Notes: generated by a model not told the origin, from the letters alone. Numbered from the stretch's first letter, positions 28,446 through 37,993 are shown. The stretch is DNA of 64,000 nt from JAGVSR01 sp963786675 (GCA_963786675.1 CAWAZY010000004.1:310001-374000), one strand, 5' to 3'. Translations and numbers: made by a program.

Positions 28446-31400
28446 GCGGCGAAAACAACCTCGGGCTGTCTGGTCACCTGACGCGCGCGTTCATCCGCTC
28501 GCCGTTGACGCCGCTGATCCTGCTGACGGGCCTGGCACTCGGCCTCATAGCGCTGGCTGCATTGCCGCGCGAGGAAGAGCCGCAGATCTCCGTGCCCATG
28601 GTCGACATCTTCGTCAACGCCGACGGCCTGAAGGCGGAAGACGCGGTGCGTCTCGTCACCGAACCGCTTGAAACGATCGTCAAGGCCATCAACGGCGTCG
28701 AGCACGTGTATTCGAACACCGAGGACGACCGCGCCGTCGTCACCGCGCGATTTCTCGTCGGCACGACATCAGAGGATGCGATCCTGCGCGTCCACGAAAA
28801 AGTCCGCGCCAATTACGACCGCATCCCGCATGGCATTCCCGAACCCTTGATCGTCGGCCGGGGAATCGACGATGTCGCGATTGTGACGCTGACGCTGACG
28901 CCGAAGCCCGGCCATCAGCGATCGGACGACAACGCGCTTTATCAAATCGCCCAGAACCTGCAGGTTGAACTCGCCAAGCTGGAGAATGTGGGCCTGTCCT
29001 ACATTGTCGGCGGGCGGCCAGATCAGATCCGTGTCGAGCCCGATCCAGAGCGCCTTGCCTCCTATGGCATCACGCTGGCGCAGCTGGTGGGCAAGGTGAA
29101 GCAGGCGAACCGGTCGTACCTGGCCGGGCGCGTACGCCACGAGCAGCAGAGCAAGGCCGTGGCCGCGGGACAGACCCTGCAGGGCATCCCCGACATCGGA
29201 CTGTTGCAGATCACCGCGCGGGACGGACGTCCGGTCTATCTGCGCGACGTGGCCAACATCGCCGTCGGCGCCAAGCCCGCCGAGCATCAGTCCTGGAACT
29301 TCACCCGCGACGCGAACGGCACCCTTGAGCGCCGTCCCGCCGTGACGCTGGCTTTGGCAAAACGCGCCGGCGCCAACGCGGTCGTCATTTCCGAACACAT
29401 TCTCGAGCGGCTCGAGCAGTTGAAGGGATCGTTGATCCCCGAAGACATCGAGGTTGCCGTCACACGCAACTACGGCGAGACCGCCAACGAGAAGGCCAAC
29501 GAGTTGCTCTTCCATCTGGCGCTGGCAACGGTTTCGATCGTCCTGCTCGTCGGCTTGGCCATTGGCTGGCGGGAAGGCGCGGTCGTGATGATCGTCATTC
29601 CGACGACCATCCTGCTGACCCTCTTCGCGTCCTGGTTGCTCGGCTATACCATCAACCGCGTCAGCCTCTTTCGCGCTGATCTTCTCCATCGGCATCCTCG
29701 TCGACGACGCCATCGTCGTGATCGAAAACATCGCCCGGCATTGGGCCATGCACGATGGCCGCGACCGGGTGCGCGCCGCCATCGACGCGGTCGCGGAAGT
29801 CGGCAATCCGACCATCGTCGCCACCGCGACCGTTGTCGCCGCCCTGCTGCCCATGCTGTTCGTATCGGGGTTGATGGGTCCCTACATGAGCCCCATCCCC
29901 GCCAACGCCTCGGCGGCCATGATCCTGTCGTTCTTCGTCGCCGTGATGGTGACGCCCTGGCTGATGCTCAAGATCAGCGGCGGCGCACCGGCCCACGCCG
30001 ACGCTGACACCGCCGATGGTGGACGCCTCGGCCGTGCCTACAAGGCGGCCGCCCGGCCGATCATCGCCTCCAAGCGGACAGCCTGGATCTTTCTTCTGCT
30101 TGTCGGCGTGGCGACACTGCTCTCGCTTGTGCTCTTCGCCACCAAGTCCGTGACGGTGAAGCTCCTGCCATTCGACGACAAATCGGAATTGCAGGTCGTT
30201 GTCGATCTGCCCCGCGGCGCCACCCTGGAAGACACCGATCGTGTTCTGACAGCTGCCGCGGAGCGCCTTGCGAATCTGCCGGAACTCATCGTCGATCCAG
30301 GCCTATGCGGGCACCGCCGCGCCGTTCAACTTCAACGGGCTCGTGCGCCATTCCTACTTGCGCAGTGATCCGAACCTGGGCGACTTGCAGATCAATCTGG
30401 CGCCAAAGCACGATCGCAACCGGACAAGCCACGTGATCGCGCTCGACGTGCGTGAACGCCTGCGGGATCTGCCGCAGCCCGAAGGCACCGTTGTGAAGGT
30501 GGTCGAGGTGCCCCCGGGTCCGCCGGTGATCGCCACGCTGCTGGCCGAGGTTTACGGCAAAGACCCGGACGAACGCCGCGCCGTCGCCCGAGAACTGCGC
30601 CAGATCTTCAAGGCTGTTCCGTTCATCGTCGATGATGACGTGAGCTTCGGCCACGTGCGCGGCCCCCGCCTGCGCTACGCCATCAATCAGGACAATCTGG
30701 AATTCTACAAGGTGTCCGAAGGCGACGTGTACGACACCATTTCCGCGCTCCTGGGCGGCACACCGGTCGGCTATTCGCACAAGGGCGGCGGCCGCCACCC
30801 GGTCGAGATCGCCGTGCAGCTGCCGAAGTCCGACCTGACGATTTCGCAGGCCCTGCTCTCCACGCCCGTGCCCGCCAATGCCTTGCCCGGCGAACGCGGG
30901 CTCGTCGAACTGGGCGACGTGGTGACAGTGTCGGAGGAAAAGGCATCGTTCCCGATCTTCCGCCATAACGGACGGCCGGCGGAGATGGTCATGGCGGAGT
31001 TGGCCGGTGCCTATGAAGCGCCGATCTACGGCATGTTTGCCGTCGCCGATCTCGTCGAGAGCCACGACTGGGGCAAGCTGCCGAAACCAGAGATCCTGTT
31101 CCATGGCCAGCCCGACGGCGACAAATCGGCGATGCTGTGGGATGGGGAATGGGAAGTCACCTACGTCACCTTCCGCGACATGGGCGCGGCCTTCGCCGTG
31201 GCCCTCCTCGCCATCTACGCACTGGTCGTGGCGCAGTTCGGATCGTTCCTTCTGCCGCTGGTCATCCTGACGCCAGTACCGCTGACCCTCATCGGCATCA
31301 TGATCGGTCATTGGCTATTCGGCGCGGCCTTCACGGCCACGTCCATGATCGGCTTCATCGCGCTGGCCGGCATCATTGTGCGCAACTCGATCCTGCTCGT

Positions 31401-31726
31401 CGACTTTCATCAAGGAACGGCGCACCAGCGGCGCACCCTTGCGGCAGGTGCTGCTGGAGGCCGGCGCCATCCGCTTCAAGCCCATCCTGCTGACGGCTCT
31501 CGCCGCGATGATCGGCGCGGCGGTCATCCTGGCCGATCCGATCTTCCAGGGGCTGGCGATCTCGCTGCTGTTCGGGCTGGCGTCATCGACTTTGCTGACC
31601 GTGCTGGTCATCCCGGCGATTTATATCGCGCTGCGGGACGACGGGCAGGCCGGTGGAGACGCTGACATCGGAGCGAGCGAACACCAGAGCAGACTTAAAA
31701 TTGACGCAAGCCGGCGTTCTGCCTAG
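28442..31726 (+). CDS. RND efflux pump inner-membrane protein (AcrB-type), three frameshifts
   Basis: About 1,090 residues when read across breaks near 29670, 30291 and 31406. Two of the breaks are exactly one extra T in CTTTC or ACTTTC. All landmarks survive: PLILLTGLALGLIALAALPR (first helix), then PREEEPQISVP, TM4 residues in GILVDDAIVVIENIARHW, the second-half pore region, and the last helices (IGFIALAGIIVRNSILLVDF, GAIRFKPILLTALAAMIGAA). Proton-driven efflux is expected, with the substrate unknown. The divergent BigR-like repressor suggests induction by sulfur or electrophile stress. Given that every segment is well preserved, true inactivation is less likely than sequence error. Confidence 0.88.
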
Positions 31727-31777
31727 CGTTGTGCCGTTGCGCTGTAGATCTCGGCGCGACCCGACAGGAAGAGAACC

Positions 31778-32029
31778 GTGCCCCGCACTATCCGCATCGG
31801 CTCCTGGAGCACCGAGTTGCCCGATTGGGCCCCGGCGCGCATCGCGCTTGGGCTTTTGCTCATTTGCCTGGGGTTCCTCGGGTTCCTCCCGGTGCTGGGG
31901 TTCTGGATGATCCCGCTCGGCGTGGCGATCCTCGCCTATGACATTCCCATCGTGCGGCTGTGGCGGCAGAAATTCATGACCTGGTGGCGCGGCGGCAAAT
32001 CACCCCCGCCGCCGGAGTTGCGGAAATAG
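31778..32029 (+). CDS. Small membrane protein, PGPGW-like
   Basis: 83 residues from a GTG preceded by GGAAGAG. One long hydrophobic stretch LGLLLICLGFLGFLPVLGFW is followed by MIPLGVAILAYDIPIVRLWR and a basic, proline-ended tail. This layout, with G-F-L-P-x-L-G-x-W and L-x-x-D-x-P, resembles the putative transmembrane family named PGPGW. Role unknown. It lies about 50 bases after the RND gene on the same strand and may be co-transcribed with it. Confidence 0.6.
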   Translation: MPRTIRIGSWSTELPDWAPARIALGLLLICLGFLGFLPVLGFWMIPLGVAILAYDIPIVRLWRQKFMTWWRGGKSPPPPELRK

Positions 32030-32101
32030 CCCGAAAGATCAAAGGTCCTTGCTGCACCGATCACGCACCTGCGCTTCGGCTGCTCGCAATCCGTCGCGCG
32101 C

Positions 32102-32833
32102 CTAGTCCGCGCCCGCCAGCACCCGCAGGGCCGCTTTCGGGTCGATGCGGCCATCATAGAGCGCGCGTCCCGTGATGGCGCCCTCGAGCGCTGCATATTC
32201 GGGCCGCATCAGGGCTTTGACGTCCTCGATGGAAGCGAGACCGCCCGACGCGATGACAGGGATAGACGTGGCACGCGCCAACTCCGCGGTCGCCGGCAAG
32301 TTGAGACCCTTGAGAACGCCGTCGCGCTCGATATCGGTGTAGATGATGGCCGAGACACCGGCATCCTCGAAGCGGCGCGCGAGATCGATGGCGGTCAATT
32401 CGGAGGTTTCCGCCCAACCTTCCACCGCGACCTTGCCGCCCTTCGCGTCGATGCCCACTGCGACGCGGCCCGGGAACTTGGCGCACGCCTCTTTGACGAG
32501 GCCCGGATCGCGCACGGCAATGGTGCCGAGAATGACGCGCCGGATGCCCTTGGTGAGCCACATCTCGACGGTGTCCAGATCGCGAATGCCGCCGCCGAGT
32601 TGAACCGGCATCTTCACGGCGGCCAGGATCGCCTCCACCGCCGCAGCATTCACCGGCTTACCGGCAAAGGCGCCGTTGAGGTCCACAACATGCAGATACT
32701 GGAAGCCCTGGGCCTCGAACTGCGCCGCCTGATCGGCCGGATCGTCATTAAAGACCGTCGCCTGGTCCATTTCACCGAGTTTGAGCCGGACACACTTGCC
32801 GTCCTTGAGGTCGATGGCGGGGAAGAGGATCAC
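32102..32833 (-). CDS. hisA: HisA, phosphoribosylformimino-5-aminoimidazole carboxamide ribotide isomerase
   Basis: 243 residues, a (beta/alpha)8 barrel. The catalytic aspartates lie in MILFPAIDLKDGKCVRL and VAVGIDAKGGKVAVEGW. Phosphate-binding motifs LGGGIRDLDTVE and VIASGGLASIEDV are intact. It catalyses the fourth step of histidine biosynthesis. In most alphaproteobacteria hisA sits between hisH and hisF; here neither neighbour is a his gene, so the operon has been dispersed in this lineage. The annotation itself is secure. Confidence 0.95.
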   Translation of the reverse strand: MILFPAIDLKDGKCVRLKLGEMDQATVFNDDPADQAAQFEAQGFQYLHVVDLNGAFAGKPVNAAAVEAILAAVKMPVQLGGGIRDLDTVEMWLTKGIRRVILGTIAVRDPGLVKEACAKFPGRVAVGIDAKGGKVAVEGWAETSELTAIDLARRFEDAGVSAIIYTDIERDGVLKGLNLPATAELARATSIPVIASGGLASIEDVKALMRPEYAALEGAITGRALYDGRIDPKAALRVLAGAD

Positions 32834-32937
32834 TATTTTCTCGCTCGCCGTGCACCACGGCCATAAGATTGCTTGAGTTCAGCGCGATCAATCGCGTTTC
32901 ATCCGTTGCGTCAAGCGTTGCCCGAGAGTTCACCCGT

Positions 32938-33273
32938 ATGTCCGTGTCGCGTCCATCCTTACGCTTTGCCGCCCGGCAGGCCGCCCCCCAAGCCTTCAAC
33001 ACGGCGCGAACGCTGAGCGAGAAGGATGCGATCGACATCTGGATCGCCCGCTGGCTGCGCGTGCGCCGTAAGGATCTCCTGGCTCGCTACGACTGCGACC
33101 CGCGCCGCCTTTACGAAATCTGGGAAGGCCTGCGTTTTCCCCGCAGCCGCGAGAAGGCGCTCGCCGAGTTTTCCACACGCTATCCACAGTTGGTCGATCA
33201 CGTCGATCCCAGCCCGCACCGGCGTCTGCCCCTGCGCTCCCGCAGTCCGGACCAGCTCAGCCTATTTGGCTGA
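32938..33273 (+). CDS. Small basic protein ending in a beta-clamp-binding motif (QLSLF)
   Basis: 111 residues. The core SEKDAIDIWIARWLRVRRKD through ARYDCDPRRLYEIWEGLRFP is helical and basic and looks like a helix-turn-helix-type DNA-binding module. The last residues are SPDQLSLFG and stop; QLSLF matches the consensus for sliding-clamp binding, Q-L-(S/D)-L-F, and it is at the extreme C-terminus, where such motifs usually work. I do not recognise a named family. It is divergent from hisA and followed by an SOS-controlled gene on the same strand, but no LexA box precedes it. A role at the replication fork is an inference from the motif alone. Confidence 0.7.
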   Translation: MSVSRPSLRFAARQAAPQAFNTARTLSEKDAIDIWIARWLRVRRKDLLARYDCDPRRLYEIWEGLRFPRSREKALAEFSTRYPQLVDHVDPSPHRRLPLRSRSPDQLSLFG

Positions 33274-33342
33274 TACAAGGGCACCATACAACACGCTAAC
33301 CGGCTGACTTTTCTAGCCTATTTATTTCTCCGCGCAGCGTGA

Positions 33343-33404
33343 GAACAAAATCAGAACTTTCGCTGGACGAAGCCCGCGACTCGCGGCATGTTCTTCCTAT
33401 GTTC
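33343..33404 (+). promoter_or_regulatory. Two exact LexA boxes upstream of the Cas2-like gene
   Basis: GAACAAAATCAGAAC at 33343-33357 and GTTCTTCCTATGTTC at 33390-33404 both fit the alphaproteobacterial LexA operator exactly (GAAC-N7-GAAC or its complement). They lie 75-135 bases before the start codon. The arrangement of one box in each orientation repeats what is seen before imuA. Confidence 0.82.
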
Positions 33405-33477
33405 CCGGCCATGGAGCCGCCCCCGCGTGTCGCTTACAATGCCTTTCCACACCTCCTCCAGCCCAAGGAGCCTCCCC

Positions 33478-33850
33478 ATGCGCACCTACCTGATTTCCTA
33501 CGATCTCGCGAAGCCCCACCTGACGAAGCATCTCGTTGCCCAGGCCATCATGAGCCTCGGTGCCAGCTGGGCCCGTCCGCTGGAGACGACGTGGTATGTG
33601 CGCTCGGAAGAAAGCGAAGACTCGCTCGAAATCCTGGCTCGGCCGTTATCTGGATACCGACGACGGTCTCCTGATCCAGCCGGTTAAGGAAGAGGCCGTG
33701 ATGACCAACACGTCGCTTCGGTGGTTCCGTCAGCGCCATGCCGGTATCAATGTCGACGAGCACACCAACATCATCGCGTTCCCGCTGGTCGCGCCGCTGT
33801 CGCCGGATCTTGCCGAAGAGCCTGAACTTCCCTTCGCCCAGGCTGGCTAA
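33478..33850 (+). CDS. SOS-controlled Cas2-like small protein, one frameshift
   Basis: About 124 residues across a break near 33638 (an extra C in CGGCCGTTAT). MRTYLISYDLAKPHLTKHLV resembles the first strand-helix of Cas2/VapD-type ferredoxin folds, with the aspartate after the first strand. WYVRSEESEDSLEILA and YLDTDDGLLIQPV continue the fold. A proline- and acid-rich tail follows. The start has AAGGAG upstream. There are no cas1 genes or repeats nearby, so this is not CRISPR adaptation. Placement behind two LexA operators suggests induction by DNA damage. Related Cas2-like proteins are often nucleases or inactive RNA or DNA binders; I cannot say which applies. Confidence 0.7.
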
Positions 33851-33875
33851 GTACTGGCCGGCTAAGTACTGGCCG
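33846..33875. repeat. Perfect 15-base tandem duplication
   Basis: GCTAAGTACTGGCCG occurs twice in a row, starting inside the last codons of the Cas2-like gene; the first copy supplies its TAA stop. Confidence 0.8.
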
Positions 33876-34046
33876 GCTGATATCACGACGACAAGTTGCT
33901 GGCGTACTAATCGACCTGTACCCATTGCCCAAAGACCTTTCGACTGCCCAGTCGATAGCCCGCCGTCTTTCTCTCTCCCTCCCGGATCTTGTTCAGATTC
34001 GGTCCTGAGCGAGCGGCACACTCCGCTCCACCCGAGCGGGCAAGAA

Positions 34047-34089
34047 AGAGGCCGGACCCCTGCCCAGCGGTCCGGCCTCTTGTTTTTTT
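34047..34089 (+). terminator. Rho-independent terminator after the Cas2-like gene
   Basis: AGAGGCCGGACC and GGTCCGGCCTCT form a perfect 12-base stem followed by TGTTTTTTT. It lies between the convergent Cas2-like and ispG genes and could serve both directions. Confidence 0.88.
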
Positions 34090-34121
34090 GAAACGAAGAA
34101 GAGCGCCAGCAGCGGCAACGT

Positions 34122-35432
34122 CTATTCAGCGACCGCTGCTTTGAGCTTCGCACTTGCCGTGAGGCGCTGGCCCTTGGGCGCGCCGCGTGCAAAGCGGTTC
34201 TCGATGTACTCTTCCACCAGCGTCTTGAAATCCGCGGCGATCTGCGAACCGCGCAGCGTCAGCAGCTTTTCGCCATCGACGAAGACGGGAGCCGCCGGTG
34301 CCTCACCGGTGCCCGGCAGCGAGATGCCGATGTCGGCGTGCTTGGATTCGCCGGGGCCGTTCACAATGCAGCCCATCACAGCGAGGTTCAGCGTTTCAAC
34401 GCCCGGATAGCGCGCCTTCCATTCCGGCATCCGGTCCTGAATCATATTCTGTACGTCGCGCGCCAGCTCCTGGAAGACCGTCGATGTCGTGCGCCCGCAC
34501 CCCGGACAGGCGGCCACCACCGGGACGAAGGCGCGGAACCCCATGGTCTGCAACAGTTCCTGCGCCGCGCGCACTTCGAGTGTCCGGTCACCACCGGGCT
34601 CGGGTGTCAGCGAAAAGCGAATGGTGTCGCCAATGCCGCTCTGGAGAAGAATGCCCATCGCAGCAGACGAGGCGACGATGCCCTTGGATCCCATGCCCGC
34701 TTCCGTGAGTCCGAGATGCAGGGCGTAGGCGCAGCGCGACGCGAGCATCTGGTAGCAGGCGATCAGATCCTGCACGGCCGAGACCTTGGCGGAAATAATG
34801 ATGCGATCCGCACCCAGGCCAAGGTCCTCGGCCCGCGCCGCCGACATGAGGCCTGACTGCACCATCGCCTCGCGCATGACCTCGCGCGCATCGAGCGGCT
34901 GAGGCAAGCGCGCGTTTTCGTCCATCAGGTGGGTCAACAACTCCTGGTCGAGCGAGCCCCAGTTCACCCCGATGCGCACCGGCTTGCCGTGCAGAAGCGC
35001 CATCTCGATGATCGACGAGAACTGACGGTCGCGCTTGTCTTTGAAACCGACGTTGCCCGGATTGATGCGGTACTTGTCGAGCGCCTTGGCGCAATCGGGA
35101 TTTTCCGCGAGCAGCTTGTGGCCGATGTAGTGAAAATCGCCAATGAGGGGCACGGTGCAGCCGCGCTTCAGCAGCTGCTCCTTGATATGCGGCACGGCCT
35201 TGGCCGCCTCATCGCGATCGACGGTGATGCGCACCAGTTCCGACCCGGCGCGGGCCAGGGCGGCGACCTGATCGACCGTACTCTGGATGTCGGCCGTGTC
35301 GGTGTTGGTCATCGACTGGACGACGACGGGATGCCCGCCACCCACCGTGACGCCTCCCACGGGCACGCCGATGGACGTGCGCCGGGCGGACGACATGGAC
35401 TTCATATCAGCGGACATAATATCAGTAGACAT
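34122..35432 (-). CDS. ispG: IspG, 4-hydroxy-3-methylbut-2-enyl-diphosphate synthase
   Basis: About 436 residues. The N-terminal TIM-barrel half opens RRTSIGVPVGGVTVGGGHPV followed by VQSMTNTDT. The C-terminal iron-sulfur half has ACPGCGRTT and MGCIVNGPGESKHADIG, which supply the cluster cysteines and a glutamate ligand. It converts MEcPP to HMBPP in the non-mevalonate isoprenoid pathway. Several closely spaced ATGs make the exact start uncertain; the one chosen follows a purine-rich stretch. Not in an operon with other isp genes here. Confidence 0.93.
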   Translation of the reverse strand: MSTDIMSADMKSMSSARRTSIGVPVGGVTVGGGHPVVVQSMTNTDTADIQSTVDQVAALARAGSELVRITVDRDEAAKAVPHIKEQLLKRGCTVPLIGDFHYIGHKLLAENPDCAKALDKYRINPGNVGFKDKRDRQFSSIIEMALLHGKPVRIGVNWGSLDQELLTHLMDENARLPQPLDAREVMREAMVQSGLMSAARAEDLGLGADRIIISAKVSAVQDLIACYQMLASRCAYALHLGLTEAGMGSKGIVASSAAMGILLQSGIGDTIRFSLTPEPGGDRTLEVRAAQELLQTMGFRAFVPVVAACPGCGRTTSTVFQELARDVQNMIQDRMPEWKARYPGVETLNLAVMGCIVNGPGESKHADIGISLPGTGEAPAAPVFVDGEKLLTLRGSQIAADFKTLVEEYIENRFARGAPKGQRLTASAKLKAAVAE

Positions 35433-35542
35433 GGCGCAGCGGTTTCTCGCGAGGATCACAGGGTGCGTCAACGGCCCTGGGCAGGTTCAGGCGTCCGTCT
35501 TTCCTAACGCATCGCGCGGCCAACCGCCAGATCGGCAGCCGG

Positions 35543-36331
35543 TCAGCTGCGGGCAGACACGGCCAAAGACAGCCCGGCAAGGATCGCCATGCACAGAACG
35601 ATCGAAGGTCCACCAGGCGCGTCGAGGTTGGCGGACAGGGCGAGGCCGAGACAGACACTGAGCACGCCACAGAAGCCCGCGAACAGCACAAGGCGCTCCG
35701 GCGTCCCGGAAAAGGGCCGGGCGGCCACGACGGGCACAATGAGAAAAGCGATCGCCAGGAGCACGCCGACGATCTTAATGGCCACCGCGATAGTCAAGGC
35801 TAGCAGAACCACGAACGCGCCGCGCACCCAGGGACCCGGCACCCCTTCGGCGGACGCCAGCTCTTCATGGACGGCCAGCCGGAGCAGGGGCTGCCACAAC
35901 CAAGCCATCACGCCCAGGACCACCGCGCCGCCCGCATAGATGAGCCAGAGATCGCTGTTGGTCACCGCGAACACGTCCCCGAACAGATACCCCATCAGAT
36001 CGACCGAGGGACCGGCGAGTAGCGTGGTGGCGATGACGCCCAAGGCAAGCGTTCCGTGATGGGTCAAGCCGAGGATCGCATCGAGGGGCACGAGCTTTTG
36101 CCGCCCAAGCACAATCAGCAATGCCGCGACAGCCAGTGTCGTCATCAGCACGCTGGCGGTCACATCGATGCCCATGAGCAGGCCCAGCGCCACGCCGACA
36201 AGGCTCGCCTGCGCGACGGTTTCTCCGAAATACGCCATGCGGTTCCAGACGAGAACCGCGCCCAGCGGAGCCGCCAGGATCGCCAAGCCGATACCGGCGG
36301 CCAGCGCGCGAAGCAGAAACGGCTCGATCAC
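35543..36331 (-). CDS. znuB: Zinc ABC transporter permease ZnuB
   Basis: 262 residues with about seven or eight membrane helices. Family landmarks are the opening LLRALAAGIGLAILAAPLGA with VLVWNRMAYFGETVAQASLV and the central HHGTLALGVIATTLLAGPSV. Near the C-terminus KIVGVLLAIAFLIVPVVAAR matches cluster 9 permeases. The ATG overlaps the znuC stop by four bases, giving the order zur-znuC-znuB. It forms the Zn(II) channel of the importer fed by the distant ZnuA. Confidence 0.93.
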   Translation of the reverse strand: MIEPFLLRALAAGIGLAILAAPLGAVLVWNRMAYFGETVAQASLVGVALGLLMGIDVTASVLMTTLAVAALLIVLGRQKLVPLDAILGLTHHGTLALGVIATTLLAGPSVDLMGYLFGDVFAVTNSDLWLIYAGGAVVLGVMAWLWQPLLRLAVHEELASAEGVPGPWVRGAFVVLLALTIAVAIKIVGVLLAIAFLIVPVVAARPFSGTPERLVLFAGFCGVLSVCLGLALSANLDAPGGPSIVLCMAILAGLSLAVSARS

Positions 36332-37269
36332 GCGGGCTCACCCCCATCGCGATCGTCCGGGGACGCCGGTTGCTCGGTCCCATCCAGGCCATGCGTGTGA
36401 TCGTGGTGGTGGCGATAGACACCGAAAGCGCGAGCCTGTTCGGGTCCAAACAGGCGCATGTATTCAGGATGTTGCGCCACAGTTTCAGGCACACCCGAGC
36501 AACAGATGTGACGGTTGAGGCAAAGCACGCGATCGCTCGAGGCCATCACCACGTGCAAGTCGTGGGAGACCAGCAGCACGCCAAATCCGCGGGTATCGCG
36601 CAGCTGTCCGATCAGCGCGTAGAGATCCGCTTCGCCCAGGTAATCGACGCCTCTGACCGGCTCATCGAGGACCACGAGGTCCGGATCGGCGGCCAGGGCC
36701 CGCGCGATCAGCACGCGCTGCAGCTCTCCGCCCGAAAGTTGCGCGAGCTGCTGACCGAGGCAGCGCTCCGCCCCGACTTCGGCCAGAACGGCGGCAATGG
36801 CCGCGCGGTCCGCCGATCGGCCGAGCGATAGAAAGCGTTCCACCGTCATCGGCATGGCACGGTCGACATCGAAGCGCTGCGGAACGTACCCGATCTTGAG
36901 CCCTGCACGGCGCCGGACTTCGCCGCCGTTGGGCTTTTCCAGCCCGAGAAGGACGCGCACAAGGGATGTCTTGCCCGACCCGTTCGGACCAATAAGTGTC
37001 ACGATCTCGCCAGGCCGGATGTCGACATCCACGCCGTCGAGCACCCGCTGTCCGCCAAACATCAAGACGATGCCACGCGCACTGAGAAGCGCCCCGGGAT
37101 CGAAGGCCGGTGCATGCACGTGCCCGCAGCCGCAGGCGTGTCCGTCGTGGGAGTGAGCGGCCTGATTGTGAGCGGATTGGGAATGGCTGGACGGGGCAAG
37201 TCCGTGGCCAGCGACCGCCGGTGCCGCGCCGCCCCCATGTCCTTCAGGCGAGGTTTGGGATGTCATCAT
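36328..37269 (-). CDS. znuC: Zinc ABC transporter ATPase ZnuC with a His/Cys-rich N-terminal extension
   Basis: 313 residues. Walker A is GPNGSGKTSLVR, the signature LSGGELQRVLIARAL, Walker B DLVVLDEPVRGVDY and the H-loop LLVSHDLHVV. Unusually, about 60 residues precede the ATPase domain and include SHSQSAHNQAAHSHDGHACG then CGHVHAP. A second His cluster is at the C-terminus (VYRHHHDHTHGLDG). Ordinary ZnuC proteins are about 250 residues with little before the first strand. The extensions could bind zinc in the cytoplasm and report on or limit uptake; this is inference. Confidence 0.93.
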   Translation of the reverse strand: MMTSQTSPEGHGGGAAPAVAGHGLAPSSHSQSAHNQAAHSHDGHACGCGHVHAPAFDPGALLSARGIVLMFGGQRVLDGVDVDIRPGEIVTLIGPNGSGKTSLVRVLLGLEKPNGGEVRRRAGLKIGYVPQRFDVDRAMPMTVERFLSLGRSADRAAIAAVLAEVGAERCLGQQLAQLSGGELQRVLIARALAADPDLVVLDEPVRGVDYLGEADLYALIGQLRDTRGFGVLLVSHDLHVVMASSDRVLCLNRHICCSGVPETVAQHPEYMRLFGPEQARAFGVYRHHHDHTHGLDGTEQPASPDDRDGGEPA

Positions 37270-37299
37270 GGTCCTCGCGGCAGTGGCTGGCAGCGCCGG

Positions 37300-37833
37300 T
37301 CACGCCTCTTTCGCCGCGCAGCGCGGGCACAGCCCGGATACTTCTACGAATTTAACGCGCGGCGTGAAGCCAGCCTCTTTGGCCGCCTCACCGATCAGAT
37401 CGAAGATGTGCTGCCCGTTCACTTCACCCACCGCGCCGCACGTTTCGCAGGATAGAAACAGGGGCCGCTTGCCTTTGGAGGTATGGTCGGTCCGCCGGCA
37501 GGCAAAAAACGCATTCTTGCTCTCGAGCCGGTGAATGACGCCCGCATCCAGAAGGGCGTCGATGGCCCGGTAGATGGAAATGGGCGCGACGCGCGTCCCC
37601 TTGTTGCCCAGGCGCGCCAGAATTTCATAGGCGCCGATCGAGGCATGCGTCGCGGCGATCTCCTCGAAGACCTGCTGGCGCAATTTGGTGAAGCGCAGAT
37701 TCCTGTCGGCAAAGACCTTGGCGGCGCGCTCAACCGTCTGCGCGATCTTCTTGGCCGTTTGCTGATCGGGATTGGGGAATGTATTTCGCTGGGATGCGTC
37801 TGCCATCGGGGAGGCCGGGGTCTCCTGGCTCAT
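37300..37833 (-). CDS. zur: Zinc uptake regulator Zur (Fur family)
   Basis: 177 residues. The winged helix spans RFTKLRQQVFEEIAATHASI to APISIYRAIDALLDAGVIHR. The dimerisation half holds the structural zinc site in two CxxC pairs, LSCETCGAV and GLCPRCAAKEA, and regulatory-site residues in FFACRRTDH and NGQHIF. It is the first gene of zur-znuC-znuB, 30 bases before znuC, and carries a Zur palindrome upstream, so it is very likely autoregulated. Zn-bound Zur represses zinc import genes. Choice of Zur over Fur rests on this context and the cysteine pattern. Confidence 0.92.
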   Translation of the reverse strand: MSQETPASPMADASQRNTFPNPDQQTAKKIAQTVERAAKVFADRNLRFTKLRQQVFEEIAATHASIGAYEILARLGNKGTRVAPISIYRAIDALLDAGVIHRLESKNAFFACRRTDHTSKGKRPLFLSCETCGAVGEVNGQHIFDLIGEAAKEAGFTPRVKFVEVSGLCPRCAAKEA

Positions 37834-37993
37834 GTTTGCCTCGTGAGCTTACTCGGGACGATTTCGCCTGACCAGCGCGTCGGCGCCCGCATAGCCCGAA
37901 TAATTCCGGCCAGTGGCCACTGCGCCCTACCCGCCACCACGACCTTTGGCTGGGCACCTGTGGCCTGGGCACCGAAGCTCGGGACAGGCAAAC

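Noticed and set aside
28442..31726. Three separate short RND genes
   Set aside because: The three frames join into one standard-length pump with every landmark in order; they are one gene with indels.
33478..33850. Cas2-like gene as evidence for a CRISPR locus
   Set aside because: No repeats, cas1 or effector genes are present anywhere in the window.
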